A DNA stretch of 64,000 nt from Myotis daubentonii (Eukaryota; Chordata; Mammalia; Chiroptera; Vespertilionidae). The stretch spans positions 34,971,341-35,035,340 of the forward strand of contig NC_081844.1 of the NCBI RefSeq assembly GCF_963259705.1. Reading direction: 5' to 3'. Shown piece after piece: positions 17,998 to 30,800 of this stretch. The notes beneath the pieces were generated by a model. It was not told the DNA's origin. It was given only the letters and a program-made list of their open reading frames with translations, and did not search any database. Both the position numbers and the translations under genes were made by a program. Each line of letters starts with the position of its first letter. Within the stretch, counting starts at the first letter, position 1.

Positions 17998-18672
17998 ATT
18001 TTTAAACCAGAGCTGTAAAATGCTTAAGAGCTAGATTAGAAAACAAAAAATAAAAAAGGATCTCAGTACAGAAATACATTTAATAAATGAAAGCAAACAC
18101 CAAAGATTTGAGGAGAACCAAGAGGACAAGACAAGCCTTAACTGAAAATGTTTGGAAATACCCAAGGAGCTACTGTGCCATATTCTCTCAGCTTCCAATG
18201 ACCATATTTAATAAGCATATCAGCCAAGAAAGACCAGCATAGTTTTATGTTTTAAAAGATAATCAAACTTCTGTACTTCAAAGTGCTAATTTAAGTAGAG
18301 AATATTCAAGGAAGATCACTAATAAAAGTATTGGTTCCCCTACCCAAATTAATGTTAGACATAGGAGTTTATGGTATTTTGCTAGTGTTTTAAATCTCTA
18401 TGAACAAATTTCAATACTTGTTCCTTAAGCCTAAAAGTTTTTTAAGTTTTATAGAAAACCCACTACGATATTAAATACTAATAAGTTTACATGAAATACC
18501 TTTATAATACAAAGTTTTTCAAATGTTAACAAGGTGCTATGGTTCTAAAATAGGCCACTTTCAAACAGTCTAGTAACTGGATTCTCACAGTAACTTCAAG
18601 AACGTATTACAGTAAAGAGAACAGTTATATATATGAGCCCTACTTGAAGCTCAGGTATTTGTGAATATGAGC

Positions 18673-18872
18673 TCACTGGACATGTACTTCCAAAGCCTCA
18701 ACAATGTGCGCAGCCGAAGGACGGTCTTTAGGGTCTTCATTAGTGCACACAGAGAAGAGCTCGATTACTTTCTGGTATGTCTCATCCAGTTCTTCCATAT
18801 TAAGTGGTGGCCTCGTTCCCAAAGCTGCATAGTATGCTTCATCATCGAAGTCACTTTCATCAAAAGTTTTAT
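18673..18872 (-). CDS. PBK: PBK exon 8, last coding exon with altered C-terminus
   Basis: 200 nt including the stop, after a GAGCAG acceptor. It encodes [33 protein letters not shown] and [16 protein letters not shown], then VHVQ and TGA. Relative to human (ALETDV-stop) the codon after Val is CAG rather than TAG, so reading continues one codon to TGA. The T and D of the PDZ ligand are also substituted. Confidence 0.94.
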
Positions 18873-21800
18873 CTGCTCATGAGAAAGTTTGAAACAAATA
18901 AAATCACTTTAAATCATGGAAAAACTTACCGACTGCTCACTCACCTTTCTGAAACATCATCCAGTTTGCTTTACATTATACCAGTCTCTTCCATTGTCCT
19001 GCCATGGTGTAGATTAGCTATTGTCATGCATTTGTTACATGGATTTAATCTCTGATCATCAACCCTTATTATAATAGCTTTCTAATCTTCTCAGGCAAAG
19101 AGAGATTTTAAGGTAACTTTTTGCTCCTCTGAATTTTCTCAATTTACCTCCCTGTTCTGAATTAATCTACATCTCATTTGTATGAAATTAAACCAAGATA
19201 CCAAATAATCAACAATAATAATATAATCTATAACTCATGCAACTAAATCAAACACCTTGTTCTTTTTAAAATTAACTTAATAGAAAAATAAAATGTAACT
19301 TTATAAACTAATCTTATTTCAAACCAAAGAGATTGAGTTTTACATTAAAAATATGTAGTTATACCTTCATCATAATCATCATCATTTGCAAGAGTAATGT
19401 GTGGAATACACAGAGTCATCATTTCCCACAGAGTAAGGCCAAAGGCAAATATGTCTGCTTTGTCAGTAATAATACCATTCTCCTCCAAAGCTTCCTTGGG
19501 TTTCCAAGGCTCAGTGCCAATGTAACAGGCCTCAGGGTCAGTTACTGAAACAAGCAAAACACAGAACTGTCATAAGGGCCAGCACAAGAACTCACTGAGA
19601 AAGGCAAACAACCACCACCAAATGGGCAAATGATTTGACAGGTGGTTTAAAGGTTATCAAGTCTAGCCAGTAAACATGAAAAAATACACTCAACCTCAAT
19701 AATTAATACAAATTACTTTTTCCTTATCAGATTGATAAATATTAAAAAAGCTGGATAGTTGCCAAGGGTGTAGAGAATCAGCAAATCTTTTAGAAAGTGG
19801 TAAGAATATAAATAGATTGTGGATGTTAGTACAGACTCTAGAGCAGGGGTCCTCAAACTGCGGCCCGCCGAACATTTATCCGGCCCGCCGGGTGTTTTTG
19901 CCGCCGCTGCCGACTCGTCCCAGGCCCGCAGTGCGCATGTGTGGAATGTCTGAGGGACAGTGAACTGGCCCCCTGTTTAAAAAGTTTGAGGACCTCTGCT
20001 CTAGAGCAAGATTGTCTTGCCTGGGTTCAAAGACATTTACAAGCTCTGTAACCGTAAACATTTACTCCGTGCCTATTTCTTCATCTTTCAAACTATGCTA
20101 TTATTAGGCTGAGAGAAATACCATTTCTGTGCTTCTATGATTGCTAAATCAGGGAAAAGGGAAAGAGTCGAATCACATATTGGCTTTTGCTCAGGAAATG
20201 ACTCAACTTCATAAAGGTTAAATAATGAAAATGTGTTCCTTTGTGTAGCTTTGACCCTAACAAATTGCTTTTAATTTGTTGTTACATTCTCATTGTTTTC
20301 TAAATATTTTACAACTAGAATTTGATTTCTTCATTCAGCCTAGAATCAATTATAAGTATTTTAAATTTAAAAATTTGTTTGTTTTTTTTATTGTTTCCAA
20401 CTATGTTACTAATATCTAGATGTATTTCACTAAGGACAATGAATGTCAAACATTAGGCTACTTCTACTTTTTGTAAACCAAGGTTTTTTTTTATATCCTA
20501 ACCAATATATATAATCAATTTTCTAATGCACAGATTGACCTTATCTACTCAATCTTTTAATTTTTTTTTACATCTTAGTTTTATCTACTTCATGTATTAA
20601 GGATTGAGAAAATTACATTAGAAAATCTTATTTTTATTCTTTTTAAAAAATTCTCCTTTTCTAAAGTTTCATATCTGTAGTAGTTAGACCAGAGGTGGGC
20701 AAACTTTTTGACTCGAGGGCCACAATGGGTTCTTAAACTGGACCGGAGGGCCGGAACAAAAGCATGGATGGAGTATTTGTGTGAACTAATATAAATTCAA
20801 AGTAAACATCCTATCTAATAAAAGAGAAACATGGTAATTAGCGTACGACCGCTACCCTTCCCATTGGCTAATCAGGGCAATATGCAAATGAAATGCCAGC
20901 CAAGATGGCGGCCGGCAGCCAGGCAGCTTGAAACTAACATGAGGCTTGCTTGCTTCAGTGATGGAGGACTCCAACGTTCCCTGCCTGCCGCTGCAGGCCT
21001 CTGAGCTGCAACTCTAAGCAACTATGTTACAAATATAGAAGCTAAACAAAACCCCAGAAACCTGCTTTAGTCCGCTGGGCTTCAGCCAGCAGGATCGCAA
21101 CGTTGTTTCAAATACAGAACATAAACAAAGGCCAGAAACCTGCTTTCAGCAGCGGAGGTCTAAGAGCTGGAGCCAAGACTCAAAGCTAAAGCTGGCCCAG
21201 AATAAAATAAAAAAAAGAAAAAAAGGAGCAGTTGGGAGCTTCAGTCACCCGCCAGCCTGAAAACAGTCCTCAGCCCCTCCCCCAGACTGGCCAGGCACCC
21301 CAGTGGGGACACCCACCCTAAGGGTGTGTGACCAGCTGCAAACAGCCATCATTCCCTCACCCAGGCTGGCAAGGTACCCCAGTGGGGACCCCCACCCTGA
21401 TCCAGGACACCCTTCAGGGCAAACCAGCCGGCACCCACCCATGCACCAGGCCTCTATTCTATATAGTAAAAGGGTAATATGCCTCCCGGCACCAGGATCA
21501 GTGTGACAGGGGGCAGCGCCCAAACCCCCTGATCGCCCTGCGGCTCTGTGTGTGACAGGGGGCGGGGCAACAACCTCCCTATCTGCCCTGCTCTGTTCGT
21601 GACAGGGTGCGGAGCCCCAACCCCCTGATCAGCCCTACTCTGTGAGTGACAGGGGGGAGCTCCTCAACCACCTGATCAGCCCTGCTTTGTGTGTGACCAG
21701 GGGGAGCTCCCCAATCCCCTGATCAACCCTGCTCTGTGCATGACAGGGTATGGAGCCCCAACCCCCATGATGGGCCCTGCTCTGTGCATGACAGGGGGCA

Positions 21801-24800
21801 GCGCCCCAACCCCATGATTGGCCCTGCTCTGTGCGTGACCGGGGGTGGCGCCACAATATCCACATTAACCCTGCCTTGAGTGGGACAGGCGGCGGTGCCC
21901 CAACCCCCCAATCGGCCCTACCATGAGCGTGACTGAGGGTGGCATTGCAACCTCCCAATCCACCCTGCTCTGTGAATGACAGGGGGCGGCGCCCCAACTC
22001 CCCAATTGGCCCTGCTCTGAGCCCGACCAGGGGCTGCACCTAGGGATTGGGCCTGCCCTTTGCCACCCGGGAGCAGGCCTAAGCCAGCAGGTCATTATCT
22101 CCCAAGGGGTCCCAGACTGTGAGAGGGCACAGGCCGGGCTGAGGGACCCCCCCCCCACTCCCGAGTGCACAAATTTTTGTGCACCGGGCCTCTAGTCATT
22201 ATATAAAAGGGTACGGCCTTTTTTTTTTTTTTTTTTTTAGTTTTATTCATTTCAAATGGGCGGGATCCGGCCCGTGGGCCGTAGTTTGCCCATGGCTGAG
22301 TTAGACTGAGAGTTCATGACTTTATTTTGACTTTTTCCTTCAATTCAACTTATAGACCTTAACTTTAGCTGGAAATTAAGGTGTGTGTGTGTGTATATTC
22401 TAAATAGCATTCATATAAAGAGAAAAATTTAAATGCTGTTAAATATGTTAAAAGCAGAAGCTTTTTCTTTGAAGCTGCCTCTTGGTTTTCACTAAGAATA
22501 TATCTTAAATTCCCTAAGAAAATGAACAGTATCTATATATGTAGAAGGCTGTGTTCGTCCATCCGACTGGTAACTATGATGCACACTGACCACCAGAGGC
22601 AGACACAACATAGGAGCTATCATGATGTGCAAACAGAAACGGTACCACAGACCTGGCACCGACAAACCAACACTCAGCTTCCCCCAAGTGGAACACAGGC
22701 CCTACCACCTTGGAGCAACACCCCACCAAGTCGCAGCCAACACTGCCAAGACCCCATGGCGCAAAGTGCGGCCCACAGCCTAGCCCAGCCCAGCAATGGT
22801 TGCTGTGGGCGCCAGGTAATGTCACATAGCAACGCCCGGCTTCCTCTCCCTAGAGCAGCCGTGGGCAAACTACGGCCCGCGGGCCGGATCCGACCCATTT
22901 GAAATGAATAAAACTAAAAAAAAAAAAAAAAAGACCGTACCCTTTTATGTAATGATGTTTACTTTGAATTTATATTAGTTCACACAAACACTCCATCCAT
23001 GCTTTTGTTCCGGCCCTCCGGTCCAGTTTAAGAACCCATTGTGGCCCTGGAGTCAAAAAGTTTGCCCACCCCTGCCCTAGAGACTAGCATCTTTGGAGTT
23101 TCTTCAGCCCAGGAACCTGACTTGCTTTATAGCCAGGTGCAAACATTTTACAGTTTAACCAAATGTTTGTGAAGCATTTTCCCGTGCCATATCTCATTTC
23201 ATCCTTACAGAAGTCCTAGAGTTGGTAGATAGGAGACTCAGTAGAATCCTATTTTCTTTTCATTAGCAAGACACGAATAGAGATATTAAAATATTTCTTC
23301 TAATTAACTTTCAATGTGCACGAATCCATGCACTGGGACACTAGTTTACAATAAAGTGAGAAGAATGAGTGGGGTGGGACGGGGCAAAAAGCGGAATCCT
23401 GGCCTTTGCTAGCACCTCTCTCCTACTTCCACTCTAGTTTCTTCTTCTATCAGTTTCCCAAACCTTGTGAATGTATTGATGCTAAATGAATTCCTTTATA
23501 AAATCTTATTAAAATTATATTTTCACCCTGGTTGTTGTGGATCAGTGGTTAGAGCATCAGCCCAGACACCAAAGGGTCACAGGTTCACCTCCTGGCCCAG
23601 GGCACATACCTGGGTTGCAGGTTCGGTCCTGGGCCCCAGTCAGGGCATGTGTGGGAGGCAACCAATCAATGTGTGTCTCTTGCATCATGTTTCTCTCTCT
23701 CTTCCCCCCAACCCTCCCTCCTTCCCATCCACTCTCTAAAAATCAACAGGAGGAATATCCTTGGGTGAGGATTAACAACAATAATTAAAATATTTTTAAA
23801 ATTTTTCATTTTCTATTCCCAGATCTTCTACCATTTCTTAAAAATCCCAATCTAGGTTAGAAATAGTTCCTAAAGTTATCTTCAGTTATAGTATATATTA
23901 ATAAGAAAACAATAATTTATACTGTGTATGTTACAAGAGACAGGGCTGGAGGCTGAGAGAAAAATACAGGAGGGATAATTTTCATTGTACACTTTATTAA
24001 CAGTTTTTTATTTTTGAAGAATGTAAAGTTATTTAAATGTGTAAAAATTAGAAATTTTAAAATTATATTAAAGAAATTTTACAAATTAGAATACTACTCA
24101 CCTGTCATATTTTCATCCAATGGTAGAGAGACTCCTACATCACAGATTTTAATTGTTTCAAAATCACCTTTAATTACAACGTTTGAAGACTTTATGTCTC
24201 CATGAAGCAACTTCTTATCTTGGTGCAGATACTAAAATAGTGGAAAATTTAACATATATGAACAAAAATACAAACTAAATACCCATAAATAACCTTCAAA
24301 CAAATATAATTTGAACTCCCTTCCTAAACTACAGGATTATACCATCATTTCAAATTATTTGAAGCTAGAGAAGGAAATATCTCATGTTATCTTGGTCTGT
24401 CAAACACACCAGAAATCTAAGAGATTTGTTGGAAATCTTGTAGATAAGCTTTTTATTTACAAACCCTTTTTACATACTTTTATATCAAAAGATGCTACGG
24501 CAGAAGCCCCAGCCAAGTGGCTAAGTTAGTTGGAGCGTTGTCCCGTACACGAAAAAGTTGTGGGTTTGATTCCTGTTGGGGCATGAACCTAGGTTTGGGT
24601 TCCATCCCCAGTCAGGGTGTGTGTAGGAGGCGACTGATCGATGTCCCCCTCTCTCCCCTCCCCCTTTCCTCTCTCTAAACAGCAGTTAAGCCCGGCCAGT
24701 GTGGCTCAGTTGGTTGAGCATCTTCCTGTGCATCCAGTGGTTCTACTCCCGGTCTGGGCGTGCCAGACGCAGCCAATCAATGATTCTCTTTCACTGATGT

Positions 24801-24822
24801 TCCTCTCTCTCTCTCTCTCTCT

Positions 24823-24877
<55 letters not shown>

Positions 24878-27800
24878 CCTCTCTCACCAACCGATGACTC
24901 TCTCACAGATGTTTCTCTCTCGCTCGCTCCCATCCTCTCTCTTTCACTCTCCCATTCCCCCTCTTCTCTCACTCTTGCTCTCGTTCCCTCCCTCCCTCCC
25001 TCCCTCCCTCACCTTCTCCATCTCCCTCTAAAATCAATAAAAACATATTTAAAAAAAATAAAAATCAGTAAAACACATCCTTGGGTGAGGATTAAAAAGA
25101 AAAAAAGATGCTATGGAGATATCAAAATATACGGCAACTTAATTTGAAGCTAGAAAATTTTAGGAATAATTTTGGAATCTTCAAAATGAAACATACTTTT
25201 TTCAAATTAAGATGATGCAAAACAATACATAACTCAGGGCTACACACAATACATAACTCAGGGCTACACAGGGCTACAAGAAGAGGAAGCAGAAATATAA
25301 TCTAAGAGTATTTTTTGTTTTACACATTAATCCTTTCTTAGAATTGACAACTAACAACATTCATCCATAATAAAAAATATCTTACAAACCTGTTATTTGT
25401 TCATTCATCAGCATTTGAGCATCTACTCTATGACTGGGTTTGAAAGTGATGCAGACATAAATCTTGGAATATAACTTGAAATACTCAACTGTGCTTCATT
25501 TAAATGTTGCCCATCATAAACACAATATGCTCAAATACATAATTTATTAATTCCATTATATATATTTAAAGTCATTTATTAAATAATCAAATTGTTGATT
25601 TAGTTTATCCTATCCACTTAAAATTTTTTTTTCTATACGCTTATTAAAAATATATACTTAGCCTGACTGGCAGGGTTCGGTAGTTGAGTGTAGACCTATG
25701 AAACAGAAGGTCTCTGTTTGATTCCTGGTCGGGGCACATGTCCAGGTTGGGGGCTTGATCCCCAGTGGGGCGCATCCAGGAAGCAGCCAATCAATGATTC
25801 TCTCTCATCACTGATGTTTCTCTCCCTCTCTCTTCCTCTCTGAAATCAATAAAAATATATTTAAAAATAAAAAATAAGTATCTTTAGAAATATTGCCTTT
25901 CTCCAATTTCACACTTCATAAATCAATTTTATTTAAACTCTAATGTACAATTTTGACATCAGTATCATTACATAATCTGCATTTGAGTCATCCAACAGTT
26001 TTCTGGGGCCATTACTACTTCTGTTTAAGTTATTTAGGATATGGACTTATTTTTATTTCTAACACTGTGTCCATCCAAAGGCACAATAATTTGCATAAAA
26101 TTGAGAGCTATTTTCACTTGACTTATAGATCAGCAGTCGCAAACTGGTCCATGAGGTCTGAAAGGTTGGCGACTGCTGCTATAGATGACTATTCATGATG
26201 CCAAAACCTACATCCCAAATCTTTTTTTTTAATATATTTTTATTGATTTCAGAGAGGAAGGGAAAGGGAGAGAGACTGAAACATCCATGATGAGAGAACC
26301 ACTGATCGGCTGCTTCCTGCATGCCTCCCACTGAGGACTGAGCCCACAACCCAGGCATGTGCCCTTGGTCAGAATTGAACCCGAGACCCTTCAAGTCTGC
26401 AGGCTGACGCTCTACCCACTGAGCCAAACCAGCTAGGGCCACAAAACAATCTTTAAGAAGCTTGTTTACATCAATAGGGGGTTAGGCTACACCCCCAGTA
26501 ATAATAAATTTGTGTTAAATTTAATCCTTTCATAACTAAATCTAACACGTGATCTCTGTAAGAAAAACTGCCTAATTTGGGTTATTTCGTTATTTCAGAC
26601 TATGTGAAGGTCTTTCAAAATAAGGAAATAGTACACTCTGTAACATAAAATATTCCATAAGGCAGCGGATCACCAACTGGTGGTCTGAGGACCACTGGTG
26701 GTCTGTGAGGTCCGAAAGGTTGGCAACCGCTGCCATAAGGAAACTTTCACTTAAGGCAGTCAGTGTTTCTCAACCTTCTGGCCGTTTAAATACAGTTCTT
26801 CATGTTGTGACCCAACCATAAAATTATTTTAGTTGCTACTTCATAACTGTAATGTTGCTGTTATAAATCATAATGTAAATATCTGATATGCAGGATGGTC
26901 TTAGGCGACCCCTGTGAAAGGGTCGTTCGACCGCCAAAGTAGTCGGGACCCACAGGTTGAGAACCACTGACTTAAGGCAACCCCTTCTTTTGTGGGGTTG
27001 GGGAAGAATCCTACCATGTGATTAGGTAGGTGTGATTAGGTGGTTTTGCTTTGTTTGTTTTTCTGTTTTGTTTTTTTTTAATATATTTTATTGATTTTTT
27101 TTATTGTTTAAAATATTACAAATAGTAGTACATATGTCTCCTTTTTTTCCCCATTGAGAATTAGAAACATCAATGAGAGAGAAACATCAATCAACTGCCT
27201 CCTGCACACTCCCTACTGGGGATGTGCCCGCAACCAAGGTACATGCCCTTGACTGGAATCGAACCTGAGACCCTTGAGTCCACAGGCCGATGCTCTATCC
27301 ACTGAGCCAAACCAGTTAGGGTGGTTTTGCTTTGTTTTTAATATGTTTTTATTTCTTAGAGAGAGAGAAAGGGAAAAGAAGATAGAAACACCCATGAGTG
27401 AGAACATTGATTGGCTGCCTCCTGCACGGCCCTCACCGGGGATCAAACCCAAAACCTGGGTACATACCCTGATCAGGAATTGAATGGGCAACCTCTTGGT
27501 GCATGGGTCGACGCTCAATCACTGAGGCACACCGGCTAGACTGCACTTGTCTAATGTTCCACAAAAGTCACGTAAAATATAATGGTACAGTTACCTTTAA
27601 CCCTCTTGCCATGTTCAAAGCAACTTTTAAAATTGTGGCTGCTGGAAAAGGATCGTGGCTGTCTTTATTTCGTTCTTCGATTAAGTCATTTAGAGACTTT
27701 TCACCCCCGTATTCCATAGCAAGACATAGACTACCATCATTGGCTTCAGTGAAAGCACGATAACCTTAAAGAAACATAACATTTTCTACTAGAATAGGGA

Positions 27801-30800
27801 AGACAACAGTACTTACATTTTTTATAGTACTGTGACCGAAAATGGACCTTGATTAACACTGACAAAAATATAATGAAACAGCTATCTATCTATGTATATA
27901 TAAAAGCCTAAGCGACCGTTACAACAGAACGACCTGAATGACTGGTCGACCAGTCACTATGATGTTCACTGACCACCGGGGGCAGATGCTCAACGCAGGA
28001 GCTGCCCCCTGGTGGTCAGTGCACTCTCACAGCCAACCTCCTGCAGCCCCTACCCCCTGGCCAGCTGGCCCCACCATCAGCCCCCCAATTATGCACTAAT
28101 TCATGCACTGGGCCTCTAGTTTATCTATAAAAAAGCCTAAGCAACTGGCTGGTAGCTATAATGTACACTGACCACCAGGGGGCAGACGCTCAGCGCAGGA
28201 GCAGAAACCACAAGCATGGAAACATGGAACAGACTGATGAATCACAGTGGGGGCGGAGGGCAGGAAGAGATTAACCAAAGATCTTATATGCATATTAGAG
28301 GACCGGTGCATGGATTTGTGCACTGGTGGGGTCCCTCGGCCTGGCCTGTGGGGATCAGGCAGAAACCAGCTCTCCAAGATCCCCTGAGGGGTCCCAGATT
28401 GCAAAAGGGCCTCTAGTTATTTATAAAACTAATTCAGTCATCTAATTTAAAATGCCTTCAGTTTTTACAAATAATATCACAAATTAAAATTTTAAAATAT
28501 CTTATGCATTCCTAAATATAATGGTTCGAGCCCTACTTATATCTAAATGAAGATCACTCTATATTCCTGAATTCTCCATAGTACCAGCATCATGACTATT
28601 TTTTTAAAATATATTTTTAAATATTTTTATTGATTTCAGAGAGGAAGGGAGAGGGAAAGATAGAAACATCAATGATGAGAGAGAATCATTGATCGGCTGC
28701 CTCCTGCACGCCCCCTACTGGGGATCGAGCCTGAAACTCAGGCATGTGCCCCTGACCATAATTGAACCCAGGACCCTTTAGTCCTCAGGCTGACGCTCTA
28801 TCCACTGAGCCAAGGCAGCTAGGGCATGACTAACTATTCCCATGACTTTTAAAATTATTATTTTTTTAAATTTATCTTTACTGTTGAAATTATTAGATGT
28901 CCCCACTGACTCTCTCCACCCTGATTCTGCCTCCTCCCCAGGCTTTGTCTATCCATGGGCTATGCATATATGCTATAAGTTTATTGGTTAATCTCGTCCC
29001 CCCCCCACCTCCTGCCCTCCCTCTGAAATAAGTCAGTCTGTTGCATGCTTTAATGTCTCTGGATCTTTTTTGTTCATAGTTTATTTTGTTCATTAGATTC
29101 CACATATAAGTGATCCCACGATGTTTTAAATACATACTTAAGCATCTAAAAATGTATACTAACTTTTATTTTAGAATGTTTACCTTAATTTGATTCTTAC
29201 CAAACTACCACCATCCTCTTCATTTTTATTACTGAAAATGGTCAAGAAATTATATAAACTGTTCCTGATAAACAGAATAATACACAAGATCCTGCTACCA
29301 AATAAAATTTAAACTTACCTATAATATTTGGATGATGAAGGTTTTTCAAAATCTTAGCTTCATCAGTTAATCTCTTTTGATACATACTTTGAGAATCACC
29401 ATTACATTTAGAATAAATCTTTTTCACAGCCCAAGGAGAATGAGACAAGCCTCTTGGAGATCTTAAAAAAATAATCAATCATAAAATGTACAAGTAATAA
29501 TAAACATAATACATTTATTTCCAAATGACTAACAAAAACTTCCAATTTTGGCTCGAGAAAATGGCGGAGGTATAAACGGACGTGTCCTGTGCCTTGTCCT
29601 GGAGCAGATAAGGGTGAGCAGCTGAAACGGGTAACATACAGCCCGAATAGGCAGAAGATTTTCAGCTGAGAGACTGTCTGCAGCTGGGAAAGACCGAGAA
29701 CCCCCAGAAAAAAAAGGACGGTTGGAGACTGCGGCTGAAACCTCTCTCCGTGCGCCAGTGCAGCAGCGGAGACCGCGCCATCTTGGGTGGCTGTTGCCGG
29801 CATCCAGAGATCAGCGACTAACCTGGATACAAGGGATCTCGAGCAGCATGACTGCGTGAACTCAGACGAGCACTGCTTCTTCTCACGGAAAGGTTAGACT
29901 TCCCCTATAGGTGCAGTTTGCAGTTCGGGTTGGAGAGAGGACCGAGGTCGAGCGCGGGGCGAAATCTGCGCCCCACAGAGTCCGCAGCCGTTGGGACCAG
30001 CATGACCCACGAGTGGGGAAGGGGCCCCACAGGGCTGCTGGCAGAAGGGAACGCTAAAAATAAGCCCATAGCTGGACTGGATGTAAAAAAGCAGCCTTGG
30101 ACTTTGCCAGTGTGCCGGCTGCTTGGTGCCAGGGGCGAGTGGGCGCGCAGAGACTGTGCGCAGACCTGGAAGGTGGAGGCTTGCGAATTCGCACAACGTA
30201 TCAGGCTCTTGTTACAGTTCCCCTTAGATCCGTGCATTTGATTATTAAACCCAGTGCATGGGATTCCCCAGTTGGGGTCATTCACAGAGCCTGTAGGGGA
30301 AAGTTCTTTTTGGGGAGCCTGGGAAACAGAGTGGGCAGTAACGATTAAAGAACCAGCTCTGGGCAGTGGACTTTGCCTAATCAGTTTCAAGCACCATAGA
30401 GAAAAAAAACCCTACTGATAGAGAGGACATATAGCCTCGGAGGTCAATCCAGACACACTGCCACTCAGAGGCAGATCCACGAACTGTCTCTTCTGTGATC
30501 ACAAATAAAGGCAGTCTGGTAAACAAATACAACCTGCCTTAAAATCAGGACTGTGGTTTACGGCACGGAGGGACAGTGTATCGCAGGGAAATTCAACACT
30601 CTCCTGAATGCCTGGCAGGACTAAGGCGTGCCAAAAAGAAGAGTACAAGATCTGAAGCACCTTCACTACTGCATATTTTTATATTTTTTTTTAATTCTTT
30701 TTTCACCATTTCATTAAGAACCTATTTCATTATTTTTTAATTTTTTTATCACTTCATTTTACCTTTTTAATTACTACATTTTTTTAACCAGTATTATGGC

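Larger units (their letters stand above)
20690..22298 (+). mobile_element. hAT MITE split by a composite Helitron
   Basis: The left part (20690-20808, CAGAGGTGGGCAAACTTTTT) and right part (22196-22298, ending GTTTGCCCATGGCTG) form one element flanked by AGTTAGAC (20682-20689 and 22299-22306). A reverse copy of the same family is at 22856-23074. Confidence 0.92.

Noticed and set aside
17998..18672. Extra coding exon downstream of PBK
   Set aside because: The reading frame closes at TGA 18673-18675 and the rest fits a 3' UTR with a poly(A) signal.
19345..19557. Stand-alone kinase-like gene on the - strand
   Set aside because: It is PBK exon 7 with intron ends translated through; splice sites at 19365 and 19544 give the correct junctions.
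21245..22170. Five long - strand frames with repeated [12 protein letters not shown] text
   Set aside because: Product of the minisatellite in the Helitron composite, open in more than one frame by chance.
24706..25147. Ser/Leu-rich or Arg/Glu-rich protein
   Set aside because: Translation of a (TC)n microsatellite in a SINE tail.
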